A DNA stretch of 64,000 bases from an uncultured Lachnospiraceae bacterium (GTDB lineage Bacteria; Bacillota; Clostridia; Lachnospirales; Lachnospiraceae). Of the stretch, positions 45,567-54,238 are shown in pieces (position 1 is the stretch's first letter; each line of letters opens with the position of its first letter). The notes under the pieces were generated by a model. The model was not told where the DNA came from. It ran no database searches and worked only from the letters and a program-made list of their open reading frames with translations. Position numbers and translations under genes: made by a program. The DNA is taken from NCBI GenBank assembly GCA_948473115.1, contig CAOKWI010000005.1:34574-98573 (forward strand). Direction: 5' to 3'.

Positions 45567-47444
45567 TCAGTTTACCCTCGGTTCAAAGCAGATCCCGCCG
45601 CCGAACCTGGCCGCACCGCAGCCCTGGCATTTCAGCTTACAGTTTTCGGAGGTTTCCTCCCTCCTTGCCTTCTCCCACTCCCTGGCCAGGAATTCTTTCG
45701 TCACGCCGCAGTCAATGAAATCCCAGGGCAGGATCTCGTCCACGGGACGCTCCCTGTGGGTGTAAAAGTCCACGGAAAGCCCGCATTCTTCTATGGTTTC
45801 CAGCCAGCGCCCATTGTCGTAATACTCACTCCAGGCATCATAAAAGCTTCCCTTTTCATAAACCCTACGTATCACCTGGCAGAGCCTTCTGTCGCCCCTG
45901 GCCAGCACGCCCTCCATCACACTGGCATCCGCCTCATGCCAGTTGTACTTGATGCTCTTCTGATTCAGCTGTTCAGAGATGGCGGTCCTGGTCTGGTACG
46001 CCTTGTCCAGAAATTCCTCCTTGGTGCACTGGGCGGCCCACTGAAAGGGTGTGAAAGGCTTCGGCACGAAGAAGGAGGTGCTTGCCACAATCTGCACTCT
46101 GCCATTCACGCGCTTTTCCTTGGGCACCGTCTCAAAAAAGACGGCCGCAATCTTGTTGGAAAGCTCCGCGATCCCCCTGATATCCTCCGATGTCTCCGTG
46201 GGAAGCCCCAGCATAAAATACAGCTTCACCCTGGTCCAGCCGCCCTCAAAGGCAAGGGCGGAGCCCTTAAGGATCGCTTCCTCGGTAAGCCCCTTGTTGA
46301 TCACATTGCGAAGCCTCTGGCTGCCTGCCTCCGGAGCAAAAGTCAGGCTGGATTTCTTCACATCCTGTACCTTGCTCATCACATCCAGGGAAAAGGCGTC
46401 TATCCGGAGGGACGGAAGGGATATGTTCACATGCTGTCTGCCGCACTCTTCTATCAGGAAGTCGATCAGCTCGGGCAGCCTGGAATAGTCGCTGGAGCTT
46501 AAGGAACTGAGAGAGATTTCCTCGTGTCCGGTATTTCGCAGCATCTCCAGCGCATATTGCTTCAGCCTCTCCACATCGCGCTCCCTCACCGGCCGGTACA
46601 GCTGTCCCGCCTGGCAGAAACGGCATCCCCTGATGCAGCCTCTCTGGATCTCCAGCACTACCCTGTCCTGTGTGATCTTGATAAAGGGCACTATGGGCTT
46701 CATGGGATAGTAGGTGTCCGTCACATTCATCTCGATCTCTTTCCGGATGACAGCGGGAATCCCCTCTTCCACCGGGGCAAAGGACTGAATGGTTCCGTCC
46801 CGGTTGTAGTTGACTTCATAAAACCGCGGTACATACATTCCCGGCAGCTTTGCCGCCCGGCGCAGAAATTCTTCCCGTCCCGTCTTTTCCTCCCTGCATC
46901 TCTCATACAGGTCAATGAGGTTTCTGTACTGCGTCTCACCTTCACCGATATAGAAAATGTCAAAAAAGTCCGCCAGCGGTTCCGGATTATAGGTACAAGG
47001 ACCGCCGCCGATCACAATGGGACAGTCCTCCCCCCGCTCTTCTGCCGTCAGGGGAATCTGCGCCAGATCCAGCACCTGCAGGATGTTGGTATAACACATC
47101 TCATATTGAATCGTGATGCCCAGGAAGTCAAATGCTTTCACCGGATCCTGTGATTCCAGCGCAAACAGCGGGATACGCTCTCTGCGCATGATGGCGTCCA
47201 GATCCAGCCAGGGGGAATATACCCGCTCGCACCACACATCCTCCATGGTGTTGAACATATCATATAAGATCTGGATCCCCAGATGGGACATACCAATCTC
47301 ATACACATCGGGAAAGCACATGGCAAAGCGGACCTTGACCTGATCCTTATCCTTTACCACGGAGTTTACCTCATGCCCGATATATCGTTCCGGTTTCTCT
47401 ATTTTCATCAGGATATCATCCGAAAGCGCCAAATGATCGTTCAT
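45567..47444 (-). CDS. TIGR03960-type B12-binding/radical SAM protein
   Basis: QRGCIRGCRFCQAGQLYRPVRERDV (CxxxCxxC), SLSSSDYSRLPELI. Confidence 0.93.
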   Translation of the reverse strand: MNDHLALSDDILMKIEKPERYIGHEVNSVVKDKDQVKVRFAMCFPDVYEIGMSHLGIQILYDMFNTMEDVWCERVYSPWLDLDAIMRRERIPLFALESQDPVKAFDFLGITIQYEMCYTNILQVLDLAQIPLTAEERGEDCPIVIGGGPCTYNPEPLADFFDIFYIGEGETQYRNLIDLYERCREEKTGREEFLRRAAKLPGMYVPRFYEVNYNRDGTIQSFAPVEEGIPAVIRKEIEMNVTDTYYPMKPIVPFIKITQDRVVLEIQRGCIRGCRFCQAGQLYRPVRERDVERLKQYALEMLRNTGHEEISLSSLSSSDYSRLPELIDFLIEECGRQHVNISLPSLRIDAFSLDVMSKVQDVKKSSLTFAPEAGSQRLRNVINKGLTEEAILKGSALAFEGGWTRVKLYFMLGLPTETSEDIRGIAELSNKIAAVFFETVPKEKRVNGRVQIVASTSFFVPKPFTPFQWAAQCTKEEFLDKAYQTRTAISEQLNQKSIKYNWHEADASVMEGVLARGDRRLCQVIRRVYEKGSFYDAWSEYYDNGRWLETIEECGLSVDFYTHRERPVDEILPWDFIDCGVTKEFLAREWEKARREETSENCKLKCQGCGAARFGGGICFEPRVN

Positions 47445-47502
47445 ACAAATCCTCCATGATTCCGTTCCGCGGCATCCCATCATCCCAGAGCCGGCAGGTT
47501 GA

Positions 47503-48789
47503 TTAATCCATGCAGGCCAGCTTCATCCGCTTTACATCTTCGGCGGTGGTCTCCCTGTCCGAGTAACGAGCCTGCTCGTAAAGCTCTGCCATATCCGGCA
47601 GGGACAAGGCGTCGCCGCATTCTCTCGCCGTCATAAATTTTAGTTTGTCCCTGTCTTCCTTTTCCGGCCGACCGGAAAGAACCCGCTTTCTGTATAACCG
47701 GCGCACCCGCTCCACAGGGGTAAACCGCTGGAACAGGCCGACACGACTGCCGTCGTGCTCCTTCTTTTCAATCCTGCACTTTTCCCGGACATCGAAAACG
47801 TCCTCCTGACCGGTATGGATATTTCCGTTGCCTGCCTTATTGCCGTCAAATTTCTCTTTCACATAACGTATCAGCCATTTTAACGCCCGGAACAGCACGT
47901 AGGCGCATCCGCAGAAAAATAGGATCACCGCCGCATATTCCAGTACCTCCCAGAGCCAGAAGGCTTCTCCGACCGGCAGCCCCTCCAGCCCGGAAGTATC
48001 ATTTGGTCCCGTATTTTCCATGGGAATCAGTTCCCCTGCATCCCCGCCCTTTGGCAGAAGCATGAAGAGGATCCGCAGAAGGAAGATGGCTCCAGCCTTT
48101 AACACACGCAGGATAGGTTCCAGCCATGTCACATTTAGGCTCAACAGCAGGACCAGCACACCGAACAGCGTATAGGGAAGGACAAAGCCGATGCCCGAGT
48201 GCAGGATTTCCCTGGCCGGCAGATATCCGGCACTGGATCTGTTCACCCGCAGGAAGCTCAGATAATGTTTCAGATAGTGGATGATCAGATAACAGGCAAA
48301 GACGCCGATCAGGATAAACAGATAATACCTGTCCCAGTCGGGCATGCCATCCTCCCTGTGGAACAGGAAGTTCGCCACTACAGTAAGCCCCAGTGCGGTG
48401 AGCGGATGGATGCTCCCCGAATAAACGGATGCATTTTCCCTCAGCCGCAGCATAAAGGAATAAATGATATAAGCCGCGGCACAGACCACACAGAGAGCTG
48501 CCTGGCTGGTGGACAGCAGCGCCGCGGTTGCCAGCGCCAATGCCAGGACACCCCCGTGACACAGCACGAAAAGCCAGAACCGTTCCGCATAGTACCTGGC
48601 CAGGAAAAGGACAATGGGAATCAGGCCGCAGACCGTCCACAGCAAAAAATCGGGATTGCCCTCCACAGGCTTTCCCAGCAACCGCATGGAGACGCCCAGC
48701 GCCGTCATCACCAGAGGGAAAAAGATCCAGTGATTCATCACTGAGGTCAGTATTTCTATGACCAGTTCGAGTCTTTCGGTCTTTACCAT
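47503..48789 (-). CDS. multi-TM membrane protein of the MoxR-DUF58 operon
   Basis: Overlaps the DUF58 gene by 7 nt; about 7 hydrophobic segments, cytoplasmic C-terminal tail. Confidence 0.7.
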   Translation of the reverse strand: MVKTERLELVIEILTSVMNHWIFFPLVMTALGVSMRLLGKPVEGNPDFLLWTVCGLIPIVLFLARYYAERFWLFVLCHGGVLALALATAALLSTSQAALCVVCAAAYIIYSFMLRLRENASVYSGSIHPLTALGLTVVANFLFHREDGMPDWDRYYLFILIGVFACYLIIHYLKHYLSFLRVNRSSAGYLPAREILHSGIGFVLPYTLFGVLVLLLSLNVTWLEPILRVLKAGAIFLLRILFMLLPKGGDAGELIPMENTGPNDTSGLEGLPVGEAFWLWEVLEYAAVILFFCGCAYVLFRALKWLIRYVKEKFDGNKAGNGNIHTGQEDVFDVREKCRIEKKEHDGSRVGLFQRFTPVERVRRLYRKRVLSGRPEKEDRDKLKFMTARECGDALSLPDMAELYEQARYSDRETTAEDVKRMKLACMD

Positions 48790-49925
48790 ACCATATCGCT
48801 CCTGTCAAGATGAATGAAACGCACCTGCTTCTGTATTTTCTCGGGAAGTACCGGTTCCTCTTTTCCGGAGACGGGATAGAACCAGTAAAACTCATTTCCT
48901 TCATCCGCATATTTCTCCAGCAGTTCCAGAAAGTCATCATAGTGGTTTGGCGCCACAAAGCAGGTGATCGTCCCCTTTGCCTCCGAGAACAGCCGCTCCT
49001 CGAAGCAGCCGGTAAAATCCACTGTGGGCTGATCCAGGTCCAGACGGGCGAGCCCCCGGCAGATGGTGTCAAACTGACCGTCCCCCGCCTTTGCAGCAAT
49101 GGCTAGGGGCTCGTGGGTCCGGATATCCACACCGTTCCCATAACATGCCGTCTGAATGCCCTGCCGCAGGAAAAAAGCGCCCAGCCCTGCCGTCAACTGT
49201 AAGGATGCCTCCACACAGTCCTCTTTTTTCATAATGCCGTTATCCTCCACATTGAAAAAAATGCGGATGGATTTCAGTGATGTATAATTCTTCTGGTTTA
49301 CCTTTAACTCCCCGGTCTTGGCAGTGGCTTTCCAGTTAATGCTGCGCATGTCATCAAAGGGCTGGTATTCCCGGATCCCCCTGTATTCGAAAGGATCTTC
49401 CAACAGATGGCGCCTGGACAGAACCTCACCGTTCAACTGGGTCAGGGAACGGCGCATCTCCTGGCTGTCATAGGGTCTGGGATACACATAAACTTCCGCG
49501 TGCAGAGACAGATCCTCCACCATCTGGCTGGTCAGGAATATATCGGAAGCCACCAGGCTGGCGCCGTTGATCTCGTAAAAGCCTCTTCTGCCGCCGGTGA
49601 ATTTCAGAGTCCTGGTGATCTTTTCCCCGCCTCCCACGCGGAACATATCATTCCGGTAAAACTGATCCGTGGTACGGGCGCCCTCAACGCTGTCCCCGAA
49701 CACCAGGTGCCGGTCGGTCTGGAATTTTACTTTCAGTATGGGCAGGGGCAGCTTTTTCCGGTTTTGGATGATCTCCTTCAGCGAACTCTCTTCTCCTTCA
49801 AAAATGTGTTCCTTTGCAAAGCTGATATCCACCGTCAGATTCTGATTCCACAACTTCTGATAGATAATCTTCTGCAGCAGGAACAGCAGGAAAAAGAGCA
49901 GGCCGATGCCAAATAATTTAATCAT
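48783..49925 (-). CDS. DUF58 domain-containing protein
   Basis: REYQPFDDMRSINWKATAKTGELKVNQ. Confidence 0.93.
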   Translation of the reverse strand: MIKLFGIGLLFFLLFLLQKIIYQKLWNQNLTVDISFAKEHIFEGEESSLKEIIQNRKKLPLPILKVKFQTDRHLVFGDSVEGARTTDQFYRNDMFRVGGGEKITRTLKFTGGRRGFYEINGASLVASDIFLTSQMVEDLSLHAEVYVYPRPYDSQEMRRSLTQLNGEVLSRRHLLEDPFEYRGIREYQPFDDMRSINWKATAKTGELKVNQKNYTSLKSIRIFFNVEDNGIMKKEDCVEASLQLTAGLGAFFLRQGIQTACYGNGVDIRTHEPLAIAAKAGDGQFDTICRGLARLDLDQPTVDFTGCFEERLFSEAKGTITCFVAPNHYDDFLELLEKYADEGNEFYWFYPVSGKEEPVLPEKIQKQVRFIHLDRSDMVW

Positions 49926-50872
49926 GCTGTAAAATCCTCAGTAGGCACAGGTGTGGTCTCAAGCAGCTTCCGGATCAGTTCCCCTGCGGTGTCGCTTCCG
50001 CCGGAGCCGTAGCCCTGCACCAGTCTGTGAGCCAGGACAGGGATTGCCAGAATCCTTATGTCGTCAGGCGTCACAAAGTCCCTTCCTTCCAGGTATGCGT
50101 ATGCCTTGGCACAGCGAAGCAATGCCAGGTTTCCCCTGGGGCTGACGCCCATGACCACAGTGCTGTCCTGTCTGGTGGCATCCACAATGGAAACCATATA
50201 TTCCATCACACATTTATGTACAAAGACCTGATTGGCCTCCTGTCTTGCCTGCAGCAGCTCCTCCAGGGTCAGGACGCTCTGCAGTTCGTCCAGAGGTTCC
50301 TCTGTCATATACCGCTGTAATATGGCAAGCTCTTCTTCCCTTCCCGGCAGCCCCATGGAAAGCTTCATCATAAAGCGGTCCATCTGCGCTTCCGGCAGGG
50401 GAAAGGTTCCCGCTGTCTCCACAGGGTTCTGGGTGGCGATCACAAAAAAGGGCTTCCCCGGAAGGTAGGCCTCCCCGTCAATGGTCACCTGCCGTTCCTC
50501 CATACATTCCAGAAGACCGGCCTGAGTCCTGGGGGTGGCGCGGTTGATCTCGTCCGCCAGGAGAATATTGGTAAAGACAGCTCCCTTCCTCAGTACAAAT
50601 TCGTTTTGTTTGCTGTCAAAGAAATTGATGCCGGTGATGTCGCTGGGGAGCAGGTCGGGGGTAAACTGGATCCTGGAGAACTCTCCCGCTATCGTTTTTG
50701 CCAGTGTCTTCGCAAGCTTTGTCTTGCCGGTTCCGGGCACGTCCTCCAGCAATACGTGGCCGTCCGCCAGCAGGGCGGTCAGCAGAAGCTTCGTGGTCTG
50801 TTCCTTGCCCACGATCACCTTCGCAATATTCCCAAGTACTCTCTCACCCAATGCTTTTCCGTTGCCTGCCAT
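49922..50872 (-). CDS. MoxR family AAA ATPase
   Basis: LLEDVPGTGKTKLAKTLAKTI, LLADEINRATPRTQAGLLECMEERQVT, IATQNPVETAGTFPLPEAQMDRFMM. Confidence 0.95.
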   Translation of the reverse strand: MAGNGKALGERVLGNIAKVIVGKEQTTKLLLTALLADGHVLLEDVPGTGKTKLAKTLAKTIAGEFSRIQFTPDLLPSDITGINFFDSKQNEFVLRKGAVFTNILLADEINRATPRTQAGLLECMEERQVTIDGEAYLPGKPFFVIATQNPVETAGTFPLPEAQMDRFMMKLSMGLPGREEELAILQRYMTEEPLDELQSVLTLEELLQARQEANQVFVHKCVMEYMVSIVDATRQDSTVVMGVSPRGNLALLRCAKAYAYLEGRDFVTPDDIRILAIPVLAHRLVQGYGSGGSDTAGELIRKLLETTPVPTEDFTA

Positions 50873-50962
50873 CTCTATCCCGTTCCTTTCCTGAGGTTCA
50901 ATTTCCTTATATTTTACCATAGAATGGGACTTATTGCTATTTAAATTTTGGGGATTTCCGAC

Positions 50963-50999
50963 AAAGGGACGGCGCAGGGTGGACAGGGGTATTTCCTGC
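50963..50999. repeat. GC-rich dispersed repeat copy 1
   Basis: aaagggacggcgcagggtggacaggggtatttcctgc; similar to 63751-63786. Confidence 0.65.
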
Positions 51000-51034
51000 C
51001 CAACCTGTGCCTGTATCCTACAAGCTGTGCTCTC

Positions 51035-51832
51035 TCACTTGGCCGGGATATTGATCATCTGCCCTACCCGGATCATATCGCTGTCCTTGATCTGGGGATT
51101 GGCCGCCATCAGGGATTTCAGGCTGATGTCGTTTGTGACGGCTATCCGCGAAAGCACGTCCCCGGATTCAATGGTATAACCCTTCATTAATACTACAATA
51201 TATTCATCTCCCCGATTCAGGCGAAACATGGCGTTGCCTGACTCCTGGATCCGGTAGAACTCCTCCTGCCGCATGGTTCCGTCAAATTCATCATAATAGT
51301 AGAGCACCGCGTGCCGTCCGGCATTCTGGGGACCAAAGGACAGGTGCGCGTTGACAGGACAGGGATAAGTGTCCTTTTCCTCCATGGCAAATTCCCGGCT
51401 GATGGTGATCCCATCCAGCAGCTGCTGTCTGGCTGCCCCGGGGATATCGGACGCCTCACACAGTGTGATCTGCACAGGGTATTCCGCCCTGCTGATATCA
51501 CTGCCGCTTAAACTGAACGTGAGTCCGTCCCCCATATGCAGCGCCAGGGTGGCGTTTTTCCCTGCCAGGCTGTTCAGGACATCCGTGGGAACCATGACGG
51601 AATTACCGGCCGAAAAATTGACATTCTCCCCCTTTCCCTCCCGGATTGCCGTTTCCAGCATTTTCAACATTTCGTTCCAGTCTGCCGTTGCCGTAATGTC
51701 AGCGCCTATGACAACCGTATGGCTCAGGATCTCACTGGCGACATCGGATCCTGCCTGCCTGATCCTTCCGGACACAGGTATCAGTGCGGCTGTAAGTGTC
51801 GCCGCAAACATCAAAACTGCTTTTTTCTTCAT
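51035..51832 (-). CDS. secreted LysM-domain protein
   Basis: Signal peptide MKKKAVLMFAATLTAALIPVSG; C-terminal LysM SGDVLSRIAVTNDISLKSLMAANPQIKDSDMIRVGQMINIPA. Confidence 0.85.
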   Translation of the reverse strand: MKKKAVLMFAATLTAALIPVSGRIRQAGSDVASEILSHTVVIGADITATADWNEMLKMLETAIREGKGENVNFSAGNSVMVPTDVLNSLAGKNATLALHMGDGLTFSLSGSDISRAEYPVQITLCEASDIPGAARQQLLDGITISREFAMEEKDTYPCPVNAHLSFGPQNAGRHAVLYYYDEFDGTMRQEEFYRIQESGNAMFRLNRGDEYIVVLMKGYTIESGDVLSRIAVTNDISLKSLMAANPQIKDSDMIRVGQMINIPAK

Positions 51833-52034
51833 TTTCACCCCACACATTCTACCGCATAGCGGATTTTTGATTATATTTACAGTTTCATCCTCTGTTTTCA
51901 TTATTTCCCGTGGAAACATAAAACATGATATTTTTACTCTGGCAACTTTTACCGAAGGGAAAAGAATGCATATGACTTGTTCTAAAATGAGAAAGCGTAC
52001 ATACTTTATAATAATCAAATTTTGTTGGTGAAAT

Positions 52035-52412
52035 ATGCGTGATGTGACTACAGAACAGAGACTCCGCCTGGTACAGCAGGTCCGCTCCCGCTATCATGAG
52101 AATCAGTATGATCTCTCCAACAGGGAACGGATCCTGTATGGAAAAAGCTTTGTCAGGGAAGCGCCCGAAGGTTTTCAGCAGGAAAATCCGGATACCGATC
52201 CGAAGCCTGTATCCTCCTTTAAGCTTCGCCTTATGATAGCGATCCTTCTGGGAGCGGCAGTCATTTCCATGGATCGGAATAACGCCAAAATCGCCGGAAT
52301 CACCTCAGAACAGATCTACCAGGCGATTTCGGCGGATTTTGAAGAAAATATAGAAAAAATGGTAGCAGCCATGTCTCAGGATACGATTACTGACGCCGCG
52401 ACAGAAGAATGA
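52035..52412 (+). CDS. hypothetical single-TM protein
   Basis: 125 aa, divergent from the LysM gene. Confidence 0.6.
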   Translation: MRDVTTEQRLRLVQQVRSRYHENQYDLSNRERILYGKSFVREAPEGFQQENPDTDPKPVSSFKLRLMIAILLGAAVISMDRNNAKIAGITSEQIYQAISADFEENIEKMVAAMSQDTITDAATEE

Positions 52413-52414
52413 TT

Positions 52415-52622
52415 AGGAAGCTGAAAGAAATAACCTGATATATTTTACGATGGATGAATTGGCAGAGACGAGGCGGAAGAAGGAAGCGTAGTGGGCTACG
52501 CTTCCTGATGGTGCTGTGTGCCAGTGGCACACGTCCAGCACGGACCGAAGCGGAGCGGAGACCAACGACGCATATGCCAATTCAGACAAGTAAAATAGCA
52601 GGTTATTTCTTGAAGATTCCTT
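52415..52622. repeat. palindromic intergenic element, family A copy 4 (long form, core on minus strand)
   Basis: Near-identical to 32360-32568; arms aagaaataacctg(c/a)tat.tttac; inner gtgtgcca/tggcacac and agcgtag/ctacgct hairpins. Confidence 0.94.
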
Positions 52623-53394
52623 AACTCCAGAAATTGTATCTTCCACTGGAATACGGGTTGGTTCTGGAGCCGGCAGCATCATAATAGCCGGAATAGCTCT
52701 CCGCGTTGGCGTCAGCAAAATCGGATACCCGGGAAGCCAGATAACTCATTTTTGAGAAAAAGCCTCCCTCTTTGAAAATAAGTGCATTTAACCTTGCAGC
52801 AGAATCCGCGGCTGTGTCTGCAGTCTCTGCTGTTTTGGATTCTTCCGTGCCTGTCTCTGCCGTGGAATCAGCCGCAGCTTCGGCTTCTGTAGCCGCACTC
52901 TCCCCGGTGGCACTGTCGCCGGAGTTTTTGGTACCCTGCTGCGCCTGGAATGCCTCAAATGCCGTCCTGCTGAAACTCAATGTGCCGTCCTTTGCCACCG
53001 TGATACCGAGTTCGGCCAGTTCCTGCTTGTATTCCTTTACGGTATCCTTGGCGGTCTGTGCATAGAACAGATTCAGGGTATCGGATGACTTGCCCAGGTT
53101 CTTCAACAGATCATTGTATTTGTCCACAAAGGACTGCACATCGGCAGCGGTTATGTTTCCGCTGCCGGCTGACAGCAGTCTGTCGGCGGAGGCGGCTGTC
53201 TGGTCCGCGGATTTCTCCAGCTTCTCATAATCCGATTTCTTTGTGGCATCTGCCGCTTTGTTTGTCTTGGACAGGGCATTTGCCAGGGAAACATTGGAAT
53301 TATTTCCCCTGATGTAGTTGACCAAAGAAGTCCTGTTGGAAGGTAGTCCCGCCTTCTGGGCTGATCTGTTCAACATTTGTGTGGTAATTCTCAT
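52621..53394 (-). CDS. flagellar hook-associated/FliD-like protein of uncertain function
   Basis: N-terminal MRITTQMLNRS (FlgL-like), DVQSFVDKYNDLLKNLGK (FliD-like), Ala/Thr/Glu-rich linker. Confidence 0.5.
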   Translation of the reverse strand: MRITTQMLNRSAQKAGLPSNRTSLVNYIRGNNSNVSLANALSKTNKAADATKKSDYEKLEKSADQTAASADRLLSAGSGNITAADVQSFVDKYNDLLKNLGKSSDTLNLFYAQTAKDTVKEYKQELAELGITVAKDGTLSFSRTAFEAFQAQQGTKNSGDSATGESAATEAEAAADSTAETGTEESKTAETADTAADSAARLNALIFKEGGFFSKMSYLASRVSDFADANAESYSGYYDAAGSRTNPYSSGRYNFWS

Positions 53395-53428
53395 GATAAA
53401 CTCCCCGTTTCTGAAGCGTTTCGTCATT

Positions 53429-53534
53429 GTCCCCGCGGCAAGCAACAGGGTCTTTGCCCCGCGGCATTCGCCAAGCCACTTTTCAGTAACACAAAGTCGG
53501 TAAGACTGACTTGGCTCATTGCCCAACGGGAATC
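53429..53534. repeat. family B palindromic element copy 3
   Basis: gccccgcggcattcgccaagccac ... ctgacttggctcattgcccaacgggaatc. Confidence 0.8.
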
Positions 53535-53615
53535 ACGGATGAATGATTGGTGGTTTGTGAGACTTTATCTGTGACGCTTCCACACAGACAGCCTCACATG
53601 ACCCGCTTTGCAGGT

Positions 53616-53650
53616 CTAAGAAAACGTTGATTAAATCAGCGTTTTCCTAA
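53616..53650. terminator. inverted repeat agaaaacgttgattaaatcagcgttttcct
   Basis: Direct palindrome between two minus-strand genes. Confidence 0.55.
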
Positions 53651-53657
53651 ATATGCA

Positions 53658-54071
53658 TCAGCTTCTCGCGAAGCGTGATGTCCAGATGTGTGACGGATGG
53701 CAGCCATAGCTGCTCATGGCCTGATATGTGCTCCTGGCGGAAGCACCGCGGTCGGCCAAAGCTCCTGCGGCGGTATTTCCCCTGTCAGAAGCAGTCTGTG
53801 ACGCGGAAACCGTACTGTCCTTGATCCCCATGGACTCCTGCAGCGCTTTGCGGAAGGCATCCTGAAAGGCTGCCTGGAAATCAGCGGAAGTCCTGCTTCC
53901 AGTCCCTGAGCCGGCGGCCTCGCCGCCTGTGGTTTTCCCGGCGCTTCCGGCATAATAATTCTTCAGCTGTTCATAAAAACTCATCATGTACAGAGAATTT
54001 GTCATATTCATGCCATAAGGATCAAATCCGCCGGCGTTCATGAAATTATAGCCGAACAAATTGTAACTCAT
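53658..54071 (-). CDS. hypothetical protein
   Basis: 137 aa, good RBS, Gly/Ser/Ala-rich middle. Confidence 0.55.
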   Translation of the reverse strand: MSYNLFGYNFMNAGGFDPYGMNMTNSLYMMSFYEQLKNYYAGSAGKTTGGEAAGSGTGSRTSADFQAAFQDAFRKALQESMGIKDSTVSASQTASDRGNTAAGALADRGASARSTYQAMSSYGCHPSHIWTSRFARS

Positions 54072-54238
54072 GTTCCATGCCTCTCCTTTCTTGATTTATT
54101 ACCTGTTTATATGTACCTATTCAGGGACATGCAATGTTTTCAACACTGATTCTGAATAGTTACATACACTATATCGAAAAAAATATTCTGCAGGCAAGCG
54201 AAATGTAACCAAGCCGCTTATAAGCGGAATGAATGCGC

